From Adiantum capillus-veneris (taxonomy: Eukaryota > Streptophyta > Polypodiopsida > Polypodiales > Pteridaceae): a DNA stretch of 64,000 nt. Both the position numbers and the translations under genes were made by a program. The stretch spans positions 169,701,740-169,765,739 of the forward strand of contig CM043944.1 of NCBI GenBank assembly GCA_014529385.2, given 5' to 3'. The notes under the pieces are model-generated. The model was not told the origin of the DNA. It made no database searches and saw only the letters and a program-made list of their open reading frames with translations. Below are positions 43,649 through 54,719 of this stretch, one piece after another. How positions within the stretch are numbered: position 1 is the stretch's first letter; each line of letters starts with the position of its first letter.

Positions 43649-43839
43649 TGAAGGAGTACGAGCGGAAGTGCGACGCGAGAGAGAGTGCGAGAAGAAGAGC
43701 ACGACGATATGGTGAACTCGCTCTACTATGATGTGTAGAGCATAGTGAGTTCTTATTAGGTTTTTACAAAAGAATATGTGTACATACCTGGAGGCCCACC
43801 CACTTACCTGGGCGACCACATTGGGCTTATACCCCAACA
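43649..43839 (-). repeat. Element C 3' LTR (191 bp)
   Basis: Plus-strand ends are TGAAGGAGTACG and ATACCCCAACA. It matches the right LTR except for about 7 substitutions and a 1-base gap. Confidence 0.92.
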
Positions 43840-43851
43840 ACCTTCCACTTA
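43840..43851 (-). other. Polypurine tract of element C
   Basis: Minus strand TAAGTGGAAGGT immediately before TGTTGGGG of the 3' LTR. Confidence 0.7.
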
Positions 43852-43928
43852 AATTCCAATGTGGTACTTTAAGTGTGAGAGAAGCTACTATACAAGCTAA
43901 TATACAAGAGATGTAGAGAAGTGATGTA

Positions 43929-44855
43929 CTACCCTACACCTAACTGCTTGCGAAAATGTGCAAAGCTCTCTGAGGGAAGTCCTTTTGTAAGTAGATCAGC
44001 AGGATTTTCTATGGTGTGAACTTTGACAAGCTGAAGTTGCTTATCCTCGAGCATTTCCCTGATGAAATGATACTTCACATCCACATGCTTTGTCTTTGAG
44101 TGATAAACTGGATTGCGAGCCAATTGTATAGCACTTTGACTATCACAATATAACACAGGCATCTCTTCTTTGATTCCCAAATCTGTTACTAGTCGATTAA
44201 GCCAAATTGATTCTTTGAATGCCTCTGATGTTGCAACATATTCAGCCTCTGTAGTAGACTGAGTAACACAATCTTGTAATCTAGAACGCCATGATACTGC
44301 TCCACTAGCCAATGTAAAGACATACCTTGACGTAGACCTTCGATTGTCTAAGTCACCTGCATAATTTGAGTCTGTAAAACCCTTTACACTTAGATCCTGA
44401 CTCCCATAGCATATACGCATACTCTTTGTAGCTTTCACGTATCTCAATATTCCTTTCACTGCCTCCCAATGTTTCTTGCCTGGGTTTGACATGTATCGAC
44501 TTACTACTCCCACTACAAATGCAATGTCTGGGCAAGTAGCAATCATTGCATACATTAAACTACCCACTGTAGACGCATATGGAATCTTATCCATTTCAGC
44601 CTGTTCTTCCTCAGACACAGGACAATCTTTTTTGCTAAGTTTCACATATGGTGGCAATGGAACACTCAATGCCTTTCCCTTCTCCATATTGAAACGTTGC
44701 AAAACCTTGTCAATATACTCTGTTTGAGATAACCAAATCAACTTCTTTGATCTGTCTCTCTCAATGCGCATACCAAGTATATGACTTGCCTCACCCATGT
44801 CTTTCATGTCAAACAATTTTGCCATCTTTGACTTCAAAGCTGAAATTTCTTCCAA
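43929..44855 (-). pseudogene. Element C reverse transcriptase end and RNase H
   Basis: 308 open codons: F-D-M-K-D-M-G-E-A-S-H-I-L-G (reverse-transcriptase thumb), then RNase H with G-F-T-D-S-N-Y-A-G-D, T-T-E-A-E-Y-V-A and Y-C-D-S-Q-S-A (D, E, D), ending with the copia K-H-V-D-V-K-Y-H-F-I-R-E block. This part is itself intact. It is joined to the upstream reverse transcriptase by a 1-base frameshift at about 44850. Confidence 0.85.
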
Positions 44856-45400
44856 AAGTGCTTGCCAGCAATCAACATGTCATCCACATACAAAATAAGG
44901 ATCAGCCAACTGCCATCCTTAGCCTTCTTTGTATATAGACAGTGATCGAACTCACTACGTTTGTAGCCTTGAGAAAGCATAAACTTGTGAAATTTATGGT
45001 ACCATGCCCTCGGTGATTGTTTTAAGCCATAAAGACTCTTTAACAACTGGCATACCCAATCTTCCTTGCCTTTCTCAACAAACCCTTCTGGCTACTGCAT
45101 GTAAATTTCCACATCTAAATCACCATGCAAGAACGTTGTCTTGACATCCATTTGGTGCAGCACAAAATCTAATATGGCAACCAATGCAAGAAAGCATCTC
45201 AATGTAGTCATCTTGACCACCGGAGAGAAGACTTCATCAAAGTCAATGCCTTGTTCTTGCTTAAAGCCCTTGGCAACAAGCCTTGCTTTGTTCTTTGGCT
45301 GACTATCATGAGCGGTGATCTTATACCTGTAAACCCATTTACAAGGTAGAGCCTTTTTGCCCGTGGTAATTTAACTAGCTTCCATGTCTGGTTTTTATGC
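44834..45400 (-). pseudogene. Element C reverse transcriptase core
   Basis: Frame 45046-44834 has L-L-K-S-L-Y-G-L-K-Q-S-P-R-A-W and the catalytic L-I-L-Y-V-D-D-M. Upstream, to about 45370, the start region (K-A-R-L-V-A-K-G-F-K-Q, F-S-P-V-V-K) is in another frame, with a TAG before P-E-G-F at about 45092. That stop replaces the Gln usual at this place. Confidence 0.8.
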
Positions 45401-46962
45401 AGAGCTGTCATCTCTGACTGCATGGCCAATTGCCAATTCCCGGAGTCCTTAATTTGCATTGCTTCCTTGTAACATGAAGGCTCATTGCAATCAGTCAACA
45501 TGACATAGTTCATAGATGGAACAAACCTATCAGGAGGTCGCGTAACACGTCCAGAACTACGCACAATAGGTGGCTCAGGCTCAGCCACAACCTGTGGTTC
45601 CAATCTATCCTGTCCTTGCTCCTCTTGACCCTTGACATTTTTTTTTGCACGTGCAGGTCCATCTTCTTGGAAGACAACTCTTCTAATCTCCTCAACCCTC
45701 TCTGGTTTAGAATGATATTTGGATTCATTAAAGTGAACATCATTGCTGCGGACAACCTTTATGGATTCGGGATCCCAAAGTCTGTACCCCATCTCACCAG
45801 AATTACCATAGCCAAGAAAGATGCACTTTCTACTCTTTGGCTCAAGTTTGTTCCTAAATTCCTTTGGAACGTGAGTATATTCCTCACAGCCAAAGACTCT
45901 GAGATGCTTGTATGAGGGCATTTTGCCTGACCATACCATCTCTGGCACTGAATCCTTCTGCAAAACCTTGCTAGGAGATCTATTTACAAGATGAACAACT
46001 GTTGATACAGCTTCAACCCAAAACCCATTTGGCAGCTGTGCATTAGACAACATACTTCTGACCTTCTCTTGTATGGTCCTATTCATCCTCTCAGCAACAC
46101 CATTTTGAGGAGGATTGTAAGGAGCAGTAAGTTCATGTTTTATACCTTTTGACTCACAAAAGTCCTGAAAGGCCTTTGAAACATACTCTCCACCATTGTC
46201 AGTGCGTAAGCATTTAAGATTCTTGCCACTCTGATTCTCCACAAGTGTCACAAACGTTTTGAAAACACTCAACGCTTCATCCTTGTGCTTGAGAAAGTAA
46301 ACCCATACTTTCCTCGAGTAATCATCTATAAATTTCATAAAGTAAGAAGCTCCCCCTAGAGATAGGTTAGGCATAGGTCCACACAAATCACTATGAACAA
46401 GTGCCAACTGTGTATCTCTTCTATTGCTTCTATGCTTATGTGGCTGCTGTGTTTTCTTACCATACAGACAAAGTTCACAGAATTCAAAATCATTAAATGA
46501 AAATCCAGGCAAATAACCAGAACGAGACAAGATTTCCATTCCCTTCTTGGACATATGTCCTAACCAGCTATGCCACAAAGAAACGTTCGGCTGCTCAGTT
46601 ACATTGATTACATTTTTAGAGACATTTGATACATAAATCATGTAAAGTCCTCCAGACTTTACTCCATGTGCTATTGTCATAGAACCCTTGGATATCTTCC
46701 ACATGTTCTGTCCAAAAGTGGTGACGTAGCCAGCATCATCAAGTAAACCTGTGCTGATCAAGCTCTTTGTAATTGCGGGAACATGTCTCACATTCTTCAG
46801 CGTGAAAGAAGAGCCATTCTGAAACTTCAATTGAACATCTCCAACACCTAAGATCTCACACGTCTTCCCATTGCCTAGCCGAACATGACCTTTAGTGGTC
46901 ACATAAGAGGTAAACCACTCCTTGTTTGGAGACACATGAAGTGATGCCCCTGAGTCTATAAT
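45208..46962 (-). pseudogene. Element C protease and integrase
   Basis: Protease active site I-I-D-S-G-A-S lies just upstream of the ATG at 46935 and just after the TAG at about 46960. From the ATG (575 codons): integrase zinc region H122, H127, C153, C156; catalytic D183, D246, E282 (D-x35-E); then the copia linker and the reverse-transcriptase start, lost to a shift near 45370 after L-V-K-L-P-R-A-K. The ATG is internal; in the intact family this is one polyprotein with gag. Confidence 0.85.
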
Positions 46963-47910
46963 CTAGTCACTCAGTGCATTTCCATCAGATGTTGTAAGAA
47001 GAGCTGAGTCCATTGTATTCTTCAAGAAGTAGATGTCTCCTGACACTAGACTGTCATACTCTGCAACAGTGTTTGTCACATTTATTTCTTGAATCTTCAC
47101 TGAGGATTTGTTCTTCTCACCATGGTCTTCAGCTGTCTCTTTGCCTTTTTCTGCTTTCCATTCTCTGCAGTCTCTTTTCATGTGACCCTTCTTGCCACAA
47201 TGGTAGCATTCTATGTCACTTTTGCCTTCAGCACTGTGGGACTTGCTACGAGACTGATTCCTCTTTCCACCTTTGTACTTTTCTTTGGTCCTTCCCCTGA
47301 CAACTAAGGCTGTTCCTTTGCCTTTGTCCATTGTCTTTCTATTGGTTTCTTCAGTAAGTAGACTTCCTTCTACACCTGCTATGTTCAAACCATCTAGAGG
47401 TGCAGAATTACTCAAAGCTGTGCGAAAAGTGTCCCAACTTTCCGGCAATGTGATCAACAGGAACATAGCTCTAACAGGTTCATCAAACTTGACACCTTGA
47501 GCAGACAACTGACTGTAGATGGTGTTGAATTCATTCAGATGATTGGAGATAGGTGTCCCTTCTTTCATCTTCAAGTCAACAAGCTTCTTAAGCCAGTATA
47601 CCTGTGAAGCTGCACTCTGCTTCTCATAAAGATCACTCAGCTTTAACCATGCTTGGTAAGCCGACATCTCGTCTGCTACATTGAAGTAAACGCTTTCTGC
47701 CAAAGTCAGCATAATGGTAGAAAGTGCCAATTCATCCATTTTGCTCCATTCATCTTCGTCCATATCTTCTGGTTTTATCCCCTTGAGCTTTATAGGTTTT
47801 ATCTGCTTCTTTTGTACCCACACATGCCAAATCTTCTTCTTCCACAATGGGAAATTGGTTCCATCCAGCTTCTTGATATTGTAAAGAGCAGTGTCTTGTG
47901 ATCCAACCAT
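46963..47910 (-). CDS. Element C Gag, 315 aa, ending in TAG
   Basis: It starts M-V-G-S-Q-D-T. L-D-G-T-N-F-P-L-W at residues 15-23 marks copia gag, followed by the gag core (about 55-180), a basic linker, and the knuckle C-Y-H-C-G-K-K-G-H-M-K-R-D-C at about 236-249. It ends at a TAG where a Trp codon is usual (W-I-I-D-S-G-A). So the gag frame is itself complete, and one G-to-A change separates it from protease. Confidence 0.85.
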   Translation of the reverse strand: MVGSQDTALYNIKKLDGTNFPLWKKKIWHVWVQKKQIKPIKLKGIKPEDMDEDEWSKMDELALSTIMLTLAESVYFNVADEMSAYQAWLKLSDLYEKQSAASQVYWLKKLVDLKMKEGTPISNHLNEFNTIYSQLSAQGVKFDEPVRAMFLLITLPESWDTFRTALSNSAPLDGLNIAGVEGSLLTEETNRKTMDKGKGTALVVRGRTKEKYKGGKRNQSRSKSHSAEGKSDIECYHCGKKGHMKRDCREWKAEKGKETAEDHGEKNKSSVKIQEINVTNTVAEYDSLVSGDIYFLKNTMDSALLTTSDGNALSD

Positions 47911-48995
47911 AGCTACGCTTCACAGTAGTTTACTTTCCTGGGAAAAATTCGGCAGAGTTTCCCCTGTAAACTGACCTCTGAACCAATATCAACCTGTCAA
48001 ATGAATCAAGAAAGCTTCAGATTCTGCATAAATTTCGGCAGAGTCTCCTTTGTAAAATGGCTCTGGTGTACTCAAAAAACAGACCAAAAAACAGCTCAAA
48101 AAACACTGTGTCTCTGACACTGTAAGCTGCGGGTAAACCTGTCCTGCACCTGTTCTGTCTCTCACTGTTTTGTCACTGACCTATAAGCATAGACTGTGAC
48201 AATGCCTCAATGGCAGTAAAGCAAAGATGCAATCCCAACTGTCTAACTCACAGTCAATACATCCTAGCTGCCTATCTAAGGGTGCTCGAGGGATCGCTCC
48301 AAGACCTGTATCACCAAAAGGATCTCAACATTCGAGAATCCCCCAGCTCAATAAAACCTCACTCGACCCTCAACAAAGGCTGCAGTAAATCTGACAGTAC
48401 ATAGACTTCCCACAAAGTCATACATCCACAAATTTCCCACTATATGTTGTAACCGCTACGGCGGTTGTTTGCTACATGACTCACAACAAGCAAACCCTCA
48501 ACAGACATACATCATCTCTGACAATACATCCCATGTGGAAGTACCTACAATGTCAGGATGAAATCTGGAATATCAAGCAGCAAACACAAGCTCCCTGATG
48601 AACTAGTGGATGTCGCCTACAGTCTGTGTGTAGATGCACCTGTGTCGAATGTGACACGCCTCCAAGAACTGTGAGCCGTCCTTCGATGTGTAGACAGCCA
48701 CAAATGGACACTCTGGGAGTGTCAATATCCTCAGCACCTACAGTCGTAGGCCGAAAACCCCAAATTTGCAGAGTCAGATCTGCACCCGCCGAGACCACGT
48801 AGTTGAAAATGGCCTGCGCAGACCTTTGTTGAAGCCGAACGGTGACCGAGATGACCTCAGAATGAAATTTTGAGCACACCAAGCCCTACGGGCTCGCCCA
48901 CAAGATTTGGGGCCGTGTCTTCGCCTATCGAATTTCACTCCAATCTGAGCTGGTGACTCTAGCCTCCTGCAGTGCTGCCTCGAGCCTCGATCTGA
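47911..48995 (-). other. Element C leader (1.1 kb)
   Basis: Between primer site and gag. A 109-codon frame (48882-48553) has no recognisable feature and is probably chance. Confidence 0.6.
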
Positions 48996-49007
48996 GCTCT
49001 GATACCA
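48996..49007 (-). other. Primer-binding site of element C (initiator tRNA-Met)
   Basis: Minus strand TGGTATCAGAGC, exact, two bases from the 5' LTR. Confidence 0.9.
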
Positions 49008-49009
49008 GT

Positions 49010-49201
49010 TGAAGGAGTACGAGCAGAAGTGCGACGCGAGAGAGAGTGCGAGAAGAAGAGCACGACGATATGCTGAACTCGCTATACTGTGATGTGTAGA
49101 GCATAGTGAGTTCTTATTAGGTTTTTACAAAAGAATTTGTGTACATACCTGGCGGCCCGCCCACTTACCTGGGCGACCACATTGGGCTTTATACCCCAAC
49201 A
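49010..49201 (-). repeat. Element C 5' LTR (192 bp)
   Basis: Same ends as the left copy. The minus-strand start TGTTGGGGTATAAAGCCC contains a TATA-like box. Confidence 0.92.
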
Positions 49202-49885
49202 CAGCCCGGATTGATGAATGTACGCATAGATCATCCATATATATTCTAAGAATTTTGTAAGATATTCCTTAAAAGCATGGCTCATCAATCTTTGAAACGT
49301 GGCTAGAGCATTAGTTAACCCAAACGGCATAACCCGATAGGCAAATATTCCCCATTCTATTGCAAAAGCAATTTTGTGCTGATCTTTTGGGTCAACCAAA
49401 AGTTGATTGTATCCCAAAAAGCCATCTAAGAAGCTGTAAGCTTCTTTTCCTACAACTCGTTCTAAAACATGCTCAGTTATCAGAAGAGGAAAGTTGTTTC
49501 TAATGGTAGCTGCATTCACCTTTTTGAGATTAACACACACTCGTAGTTTTCCATTCTTCTTGGGTACTACCACAATTAGAGACACCCAGTTTGTGTGTTC
49601 AATTTCGTAAATGAATTTGGCTTCCTTTCGTTTTTCAATCTCTTCTTTTATCTTCCTAGCAAATGTTTCATTATACATGTATGGTCTCTGTCTACTTGGT
49701 TTCGCATCATCTCTCTTGGGTACGGTATGTTGACAGATTTCTAGATCAACACCCTTGAGATCCTTGTAAGACCAAGCGAATATATCTCGGTATTCTTTTA
49801 ACAAGCTCAGCAAAAGCTTTTCTTCTTCTTCTGTTAGGTCATTCATGATGTAAGCAGGTCTAAGATCTTCTTCTGGTTCAGCCAA
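49202..49885 (-). pseudogene. Element D reverse transcriptase, N-terminal part
   Basis: Frame from 49885: D-I-F-A-W-S-Y-K-D-L, N-W-V-S-L-I-V-V-V-P-K-K-N-G-K-L-R-V-C-V-N-L, A-Y-S-F-L-D154-G-F-L-G-Y-N-Q, Y-R-V-M-P-F-G-L-T-N-A. The catalytic Y-M-D-D-L-C-V follows at about 49230 but one frame off, so a single indel lies just before the active site. Cut by element C at 49201/49202 immediately after. Confidence 0.85.
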
Positions 49886-49959
49886 GTCTATCCTTTTAGC
49901 ATTTTCAGGCCCTTCGTAAGACTCGCCCTGTTTCCATAGTACCCTAACAGGTTGCTCAA

Positions 49960-50927
49960 CTATGATTTCCGGTCTTGGAGAGTATACTTTTTGTAATGGG
50001 ATGGAACATGCATTACATCCTTACCATCCTCTTCCATGGTTTCCATTTTGGTTGTGTATATCTCCTTTAGAGCTTTTTTCAACTCTTGATATTTTCTTTT
50101 CCGCTCGACTCTGGTCATGAGTGGTTTCTTATCCTGTGATTTTTCTTGAGTACCCTTCCTTGTTTTCCTTGATGTCTGACACATTTTTGAGTTTTTGTTT
50201 GAAGGATATATGCCAGTTATTTTGTCCTTGACACAATCATTAGCATCAATCTGCATCAGGAATTGTGTTTTACTGGAGACTAATGGCATAGGTTGTCTTT
50301 TCACAATTTTGTATCTCTCTTTTGTCTATACCATTTTAGTCTTCTTGATTTTTGGTTTGGGAAGTCAAAAAAATTTTCCTCTCCTCCTTTTAAGAGTAAC
50401 TTAGCTCTCGTATGCTCTTTTTCTGACCCCGAATCTTCTGAGGTAGCTGAGTGTTCATCTAACTCATCAGTTGCATCGTAATAGAGGTCTAAAGAGACCT
50501 GTTGAGCTTTCATTAAGTCCTTGGTTTCCTCATCTTCATTTTCAATGTTGAGGATTAAAATCATTTGGATGGGAATTATGTCGTAGCCATCCTCATTGAA
50601 AAATTGAGTAGGCATAGATGTATTCACACATACATCCATTGTCGCTAAAATTTGAGTCCACTTAAATGGCTCAAATAAATACTCTGGAAAGGGTTCAGGT
50701 ACGTAGGCTTCGTCAATGCAGTCCCTTCCTAGGATATATTCTTCTCGTCTTAAGCTTCCGTTTTTTGAAGCTCCACACATCCAAATAGGAGTGTCTTTGT
50801 TTAGCGAGGATGGGAGTTTAGTTTCAGCCGAAGAGACTAAATCAAACTCTTGGATGGGTGTTTTCAAGACATCTCTATAAGTGTAATCTTTTAGATTGAC
50901 TCTTGTTATATATCCCACTTGTTTCAA
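49960..50927 (-). pseudogene. Element D protease-reverse transcriptase linker
   Basis: Two frames: 50927-50301 (208 codons, acidic C-terminal half) and 50304-49960 (114 codons, very lysine-rich). They bridge protease 1 and reverse transcriptase. No motif recognised. Contains repeated acidic clusters (E-D-E-E, S-E-D-S-G-S-E). Confidence 0.5.
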
Positions 50928-51780
50928 TTACAGATAGTTGTTTCCCCAATCTTGGATAAGTTGTACCTGTCGCATGAAAGGTCTTCCCAATATGATTTCA
51001 TAGTTGAGTTTTTTCCCAAAGTCTACTATGGAAAAAGTGTGTTGATATTCAATTCCATAGGAATTAACTATCACTTTTTCAAGCATCCCTAAGGGTCTCT
51101 CAATGTTTCCGTCAACAAACTGCAATTTCATTCGAGTTTGTCTAATGGCTGGCTGTCTCCAGGATTCCCATACTGCTTTAGTGGCTATGGCTATGCCCGC
51201 TCCACTATCCAGTATTGCCATGGTTTCAATGTCATTATATTTCACTGGGAGGGTAGTGTTTCCTTCTTCCCCTTCATAATATTTTACGACCATGTTCATA
51301 GGAACTAATCGAATCCCTTTGTTTTCCATTTCTTTTTTCAATTTTTCCAAATTCTTTGAAATTAACCCCATTATCTCCACCTTCTCTAGGGTTTTTTGTA
51401 AATCATTCCACAAGTATGGTCTGAGTTTTAACAGTTCTCCCAAGGTAAGAGTGCATTGGATGGGTGTAGACATGATTGAATGAATGTTGTCTACTTCTAG
51501 GGTCTGTTCAGCTCTTTTTACTTGAGTAGTCTTGCACACGATGGATTCATCTTTGTTATCTCCCAAGTAAGAAGGTAATGTTTTTAATGTCAATGGTTTT
51601 GACATTCCTGAAGCTTTCGATCCACAATCCCCATACAAGGAATGTAAATCCATGTTCATATCAGAAGGTAGGTTATCCAACCAAACTTCCTCTATAGGAG
51701 CTTTTAGAGTTATGCTCCCATCATTGATCTCTCTTACTTTTTCCCATAAGTGTCCGGGCCAGTCTTCCTCTACGAATGGA
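50928..51780 (-). pseudogene. Element D protease 1 (between gag and reverse transcriptase)
   Basis: 250-codon frame from 51680 with M-A-I-L-D158-S-G-A-G-I-A-I-A-T and E-I-I-L-G-R-P-F-M at 228-236: a standard gypsy aspartic protease. The N-terminal 100 residues (T-L-P-S-Y-L-G, L-R-P-Y-L-W-N-D-L) also occur in element B. The segment to 51780 is shifted by one frame. Confidence 0.8.
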
Positions 51781-51787
51781 ATTCCGT

Positions 51788-54719
51788 CTAAGGCATCTCG
51801 CTGTCAGGCACTATGATCTCTAGTTCATTTGTTTCAAGGTGGGTTTCTGCCACCACATCAGATTTTGCTTTCGTTTCTTTCATCACAAGCTCTTCACGTT
51901 TTGCAATACTTTCAAGCTTGGATTTTTGTTTTTCCAGCATTTCTTGCGTGATTCTTACCAAATTTTGATAAGCTTCCAGCTTAGCTACTTCCATGTCTGG
52001 AGAAGGATAATTTTTTCATTTATTTTCCATGTTTTGGCATGCTTTAAGTCTTGCTTGGTAGGCTTCCAAGGCGGCATTAATAGGCTCAAATTTTTTATCA
52101 ACCAGAATGGATCCTCTAGATTTCACAGTTGTTTCCTTGAATTCACTGCTAGTTTCTTTCAACTTGTCCCAGACTAGCTACTTTGCTTTCTCCTTGATTT
52201 CAACCCGTTGTTTTTGTTTTCTCATCTCATATCTTTTGCTTCTGCTTCTTTTGATTCTTTGAGAAGAAACTTTCGTATTTTTCGAATCATTAGAGGAGTT
52301 GTGTTTTTTTTTTCTTTGCCTGGGCTCTAGTGATTACCTTGATTGGAACAATCGGTTCACTCTCTGATGAGCTACTAGGCATCACTTGGACTACGTTTAC
52401 TACGGTTTTACCCTTGTTCAAAGGATTTTGAGGACAATCTTACGAAAAGTGTCCTCCCTTTTTGCAACATTGTATGCAATAGGCTTCAATTGGTTTGAGA
52501 TTTTTGTCAAGCTCTGGACATTCGTTTTTCCAATGGTCATCAACACCATAGTTATGACAATTTCTTGTTCTAAGTTTCATCATGGGTCTTCCCATGGGAG
52601 GTCTGACACCTTGACATAATACATCGGTGCTAGCTCTGGTAGAGGATAAGTCATTCTTTCTTACATTGGTGGTGGATGTGGATTATACCAATATCCTTCT
52701 ACCATTACTATAGATGGACTAGGCTTTGCATAGGGTGTAACAGGAACTAATGCTTGTTCATCTATGACTCCTTCAAAGTGCATATATTTTACAGGCACTA
52801 CATTGTGTCCTGGATACGGAGGTTGTTGTCTCAAAACACGTTGAGGTCTTTCCATACCCATTGGTGATCTTTGAGCTTGGACCATATTATGATGATATCT
52901 GTACATGGGTTGTCCTTGTGGCCTCATGGGCACATACTGAACATTCCCATCATACTTTGGTCTGAAGTAGCACTCATGGGTCTCATGGTTGTTCCATTTA
53001 CCCTCAATTGCACACCATTTTTGTGGCCTAATTGGCTATCCCTATGGAGGTATCCATTGTCATGTTCCTCTTATTGGTGCTTTTTGCATGTTGTTCATCA
53101 TGTCGTTCATCCTTTTTAGCATATCTTCTATGGCTGAGAGTGGTGCCGCAGCAATCGTTCCCACTTGTGATGGTTTAGTGGATGATGTTTTCTCGCTTTG
53201 GTTATCCTTAGGGACATCTTCTTCATTGAAAATCTTGCAATTGTCTCCTAGGTCAATAGCATTAGACACACACACTTCTAGGGTTGTATGCTTTTTACTA
53301 TAGAGTATAGCATGAAGTTCTTTGTTTAGTAGTCCCTCCAGAAACAAAGATACAAGTCTTTCTTCTGCAGGTATCTCCTTCTCTAGGCATCTGATAATGT
53401 ATTGTTTTATTCAAGTTGTACAATCCCTAACAGACTCACCATGTTTCTATTTAAAGCTGTAGATTTGAGCTACCGTATTATGTCTGATCCCTGTTTTGGA
53501 ATAAGCAGCTACAAATCCTTGAGCTAATGTGTTCAAGTCCATGATTGACCTTGGTGGAATGTTTTGAAACCATGGCAATGCTTTTCCTTTTAATGTCATT
53601 CCAAACCCCTCGAATTGAGTATGGAAATCAAATATACACTCTGCTCTTAGCACTTGCTTAAAGCTTGCTAAGTGGTCGTATGGATCCCTTGATCCAATGT
53701 ATTTTCTGACCCATTTTTGAGAATCAGCTGGTCTGACACATCTATTTGGTTCAACTCCAGGTCTTCTGGGAGTTGGTCCTGTTCCGAGTCCTTCAAACCA
53801 GTCTGTTGGAAATAGTGACTCATGTAGTCCTGGAATGACCTTAGTGTCACCTGGTTTTCTACATGATGAGGTGGTTTCTGGTTTCTTTACATTACTCTCA
53901 AATGATCTCTCACGGTGTTCATCTCTTGGAATTGTTTCTGGTCCTTGACCCAATATCCAATCCCGTATAGAATACCCTTGGTATTTGGTTTGTTCTACCT
54001 TCTCAGGAGTTATCATAACAAATTTGTTGTTATAACAATCCCTAAACAGATAGGTTGGTAGGTCCGTTGACCCCTTATCATTGATCTTGAAGATATAGAT
54101 AATCTTCATGGCCGTTAATTGTCCTGGTTTGGCATGAGAAGTCCATAGAAGATCTTTTATGTTTCTATCTTCCCAACAATAGACTCCAATCCGAGGATTA
54201 TCCGTACTAAGCCGTTTCAAAGGCTTCAAGTCTACTTGATCGTATCCCTCGAATTCTAAAGTTGGTGGTCCTTCTTTTGCTGACATATCTGGGATTATGG
54301 TGTTTATTTCTAACCCCCATTTGTCTATCATGTCAGGGTTTTTGACTTGTAAATACTGAGTTCCGTTTTGATCCATGTACACTTTTCCTTGTTTGTTTGC
54401 CCTAACCTCTTCTTCGAACTCAATACCATGGCCATCAATGCGAATAGCATACTCCTGGTTAGGGTCCAAGTAAACCTGGGCTCCATGACGGTTAGTCTTG
54501 TAAAAAGATAGTATATGCTTATAGCACACTGTCGTTCCGGTTTTCGAGTGAGTCGAGTAAGAAGACATTTCGGATTTTGAATCTGAAAGTGTCTGAGACT
54601 TCTTCAGGAATTGTGTGCAAGGAATTTCCTTGATTCATGCTTTCTTTGGTGGATACTCTACTGGAGGTTTCTCCGAGTATGCTCTGATTTCCTAGTACAC
54701 GACCAGATCTAAGGTTCAT
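51788..54719 (-). pseudogene. Element D gag
   Basis: It starts M-N-L-R-S-G-R-V-L at 54719. N-terminal domain 54568-53760 (I-D-K-W-G-L shared with E), gag core 53750-53447 (Y-I-G-S-R-D-P-Y, F-G-M-T-L-K-G, G-I-R-H-N-T-V-A-Q-I), acidic segment to 53060, proline-rich segment (52933-52661), knuckle pair near 52560-52440 (first one has Tyr for its second Cys; second is C-I-Q-C ... H ... D-C, with a stop inside), then basic and coiled region to 51788. At least five stops or shifts. Same domain order as B and E. Confidence 0.75.

Larger units (their letters stand above)
43649..49201 (-). mobile_element. Element C: complete Ty1/copia element, 5,553 bp, inactivated
   Basis: Short LTRs at both ends, initiator-Met primer site, gag, protease-integrase, reverse transcriptase-RNase H, polypurine tract, and perfect 5-bp duplications CAGCC (43644-43648 and 49202-49206). 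Inserted in element D's reverse transcriptase. LTRs differ at about 7 of 191 positions plus one indel. Coding is broken by two TAG codons and two shifts. Confidence 0.92.

Noticed and set aside
48553-48882. 109-codon gene in the leader of element C
   Set aside because: No recognisable domain; lies in an untranslated leader of a dead copia element.
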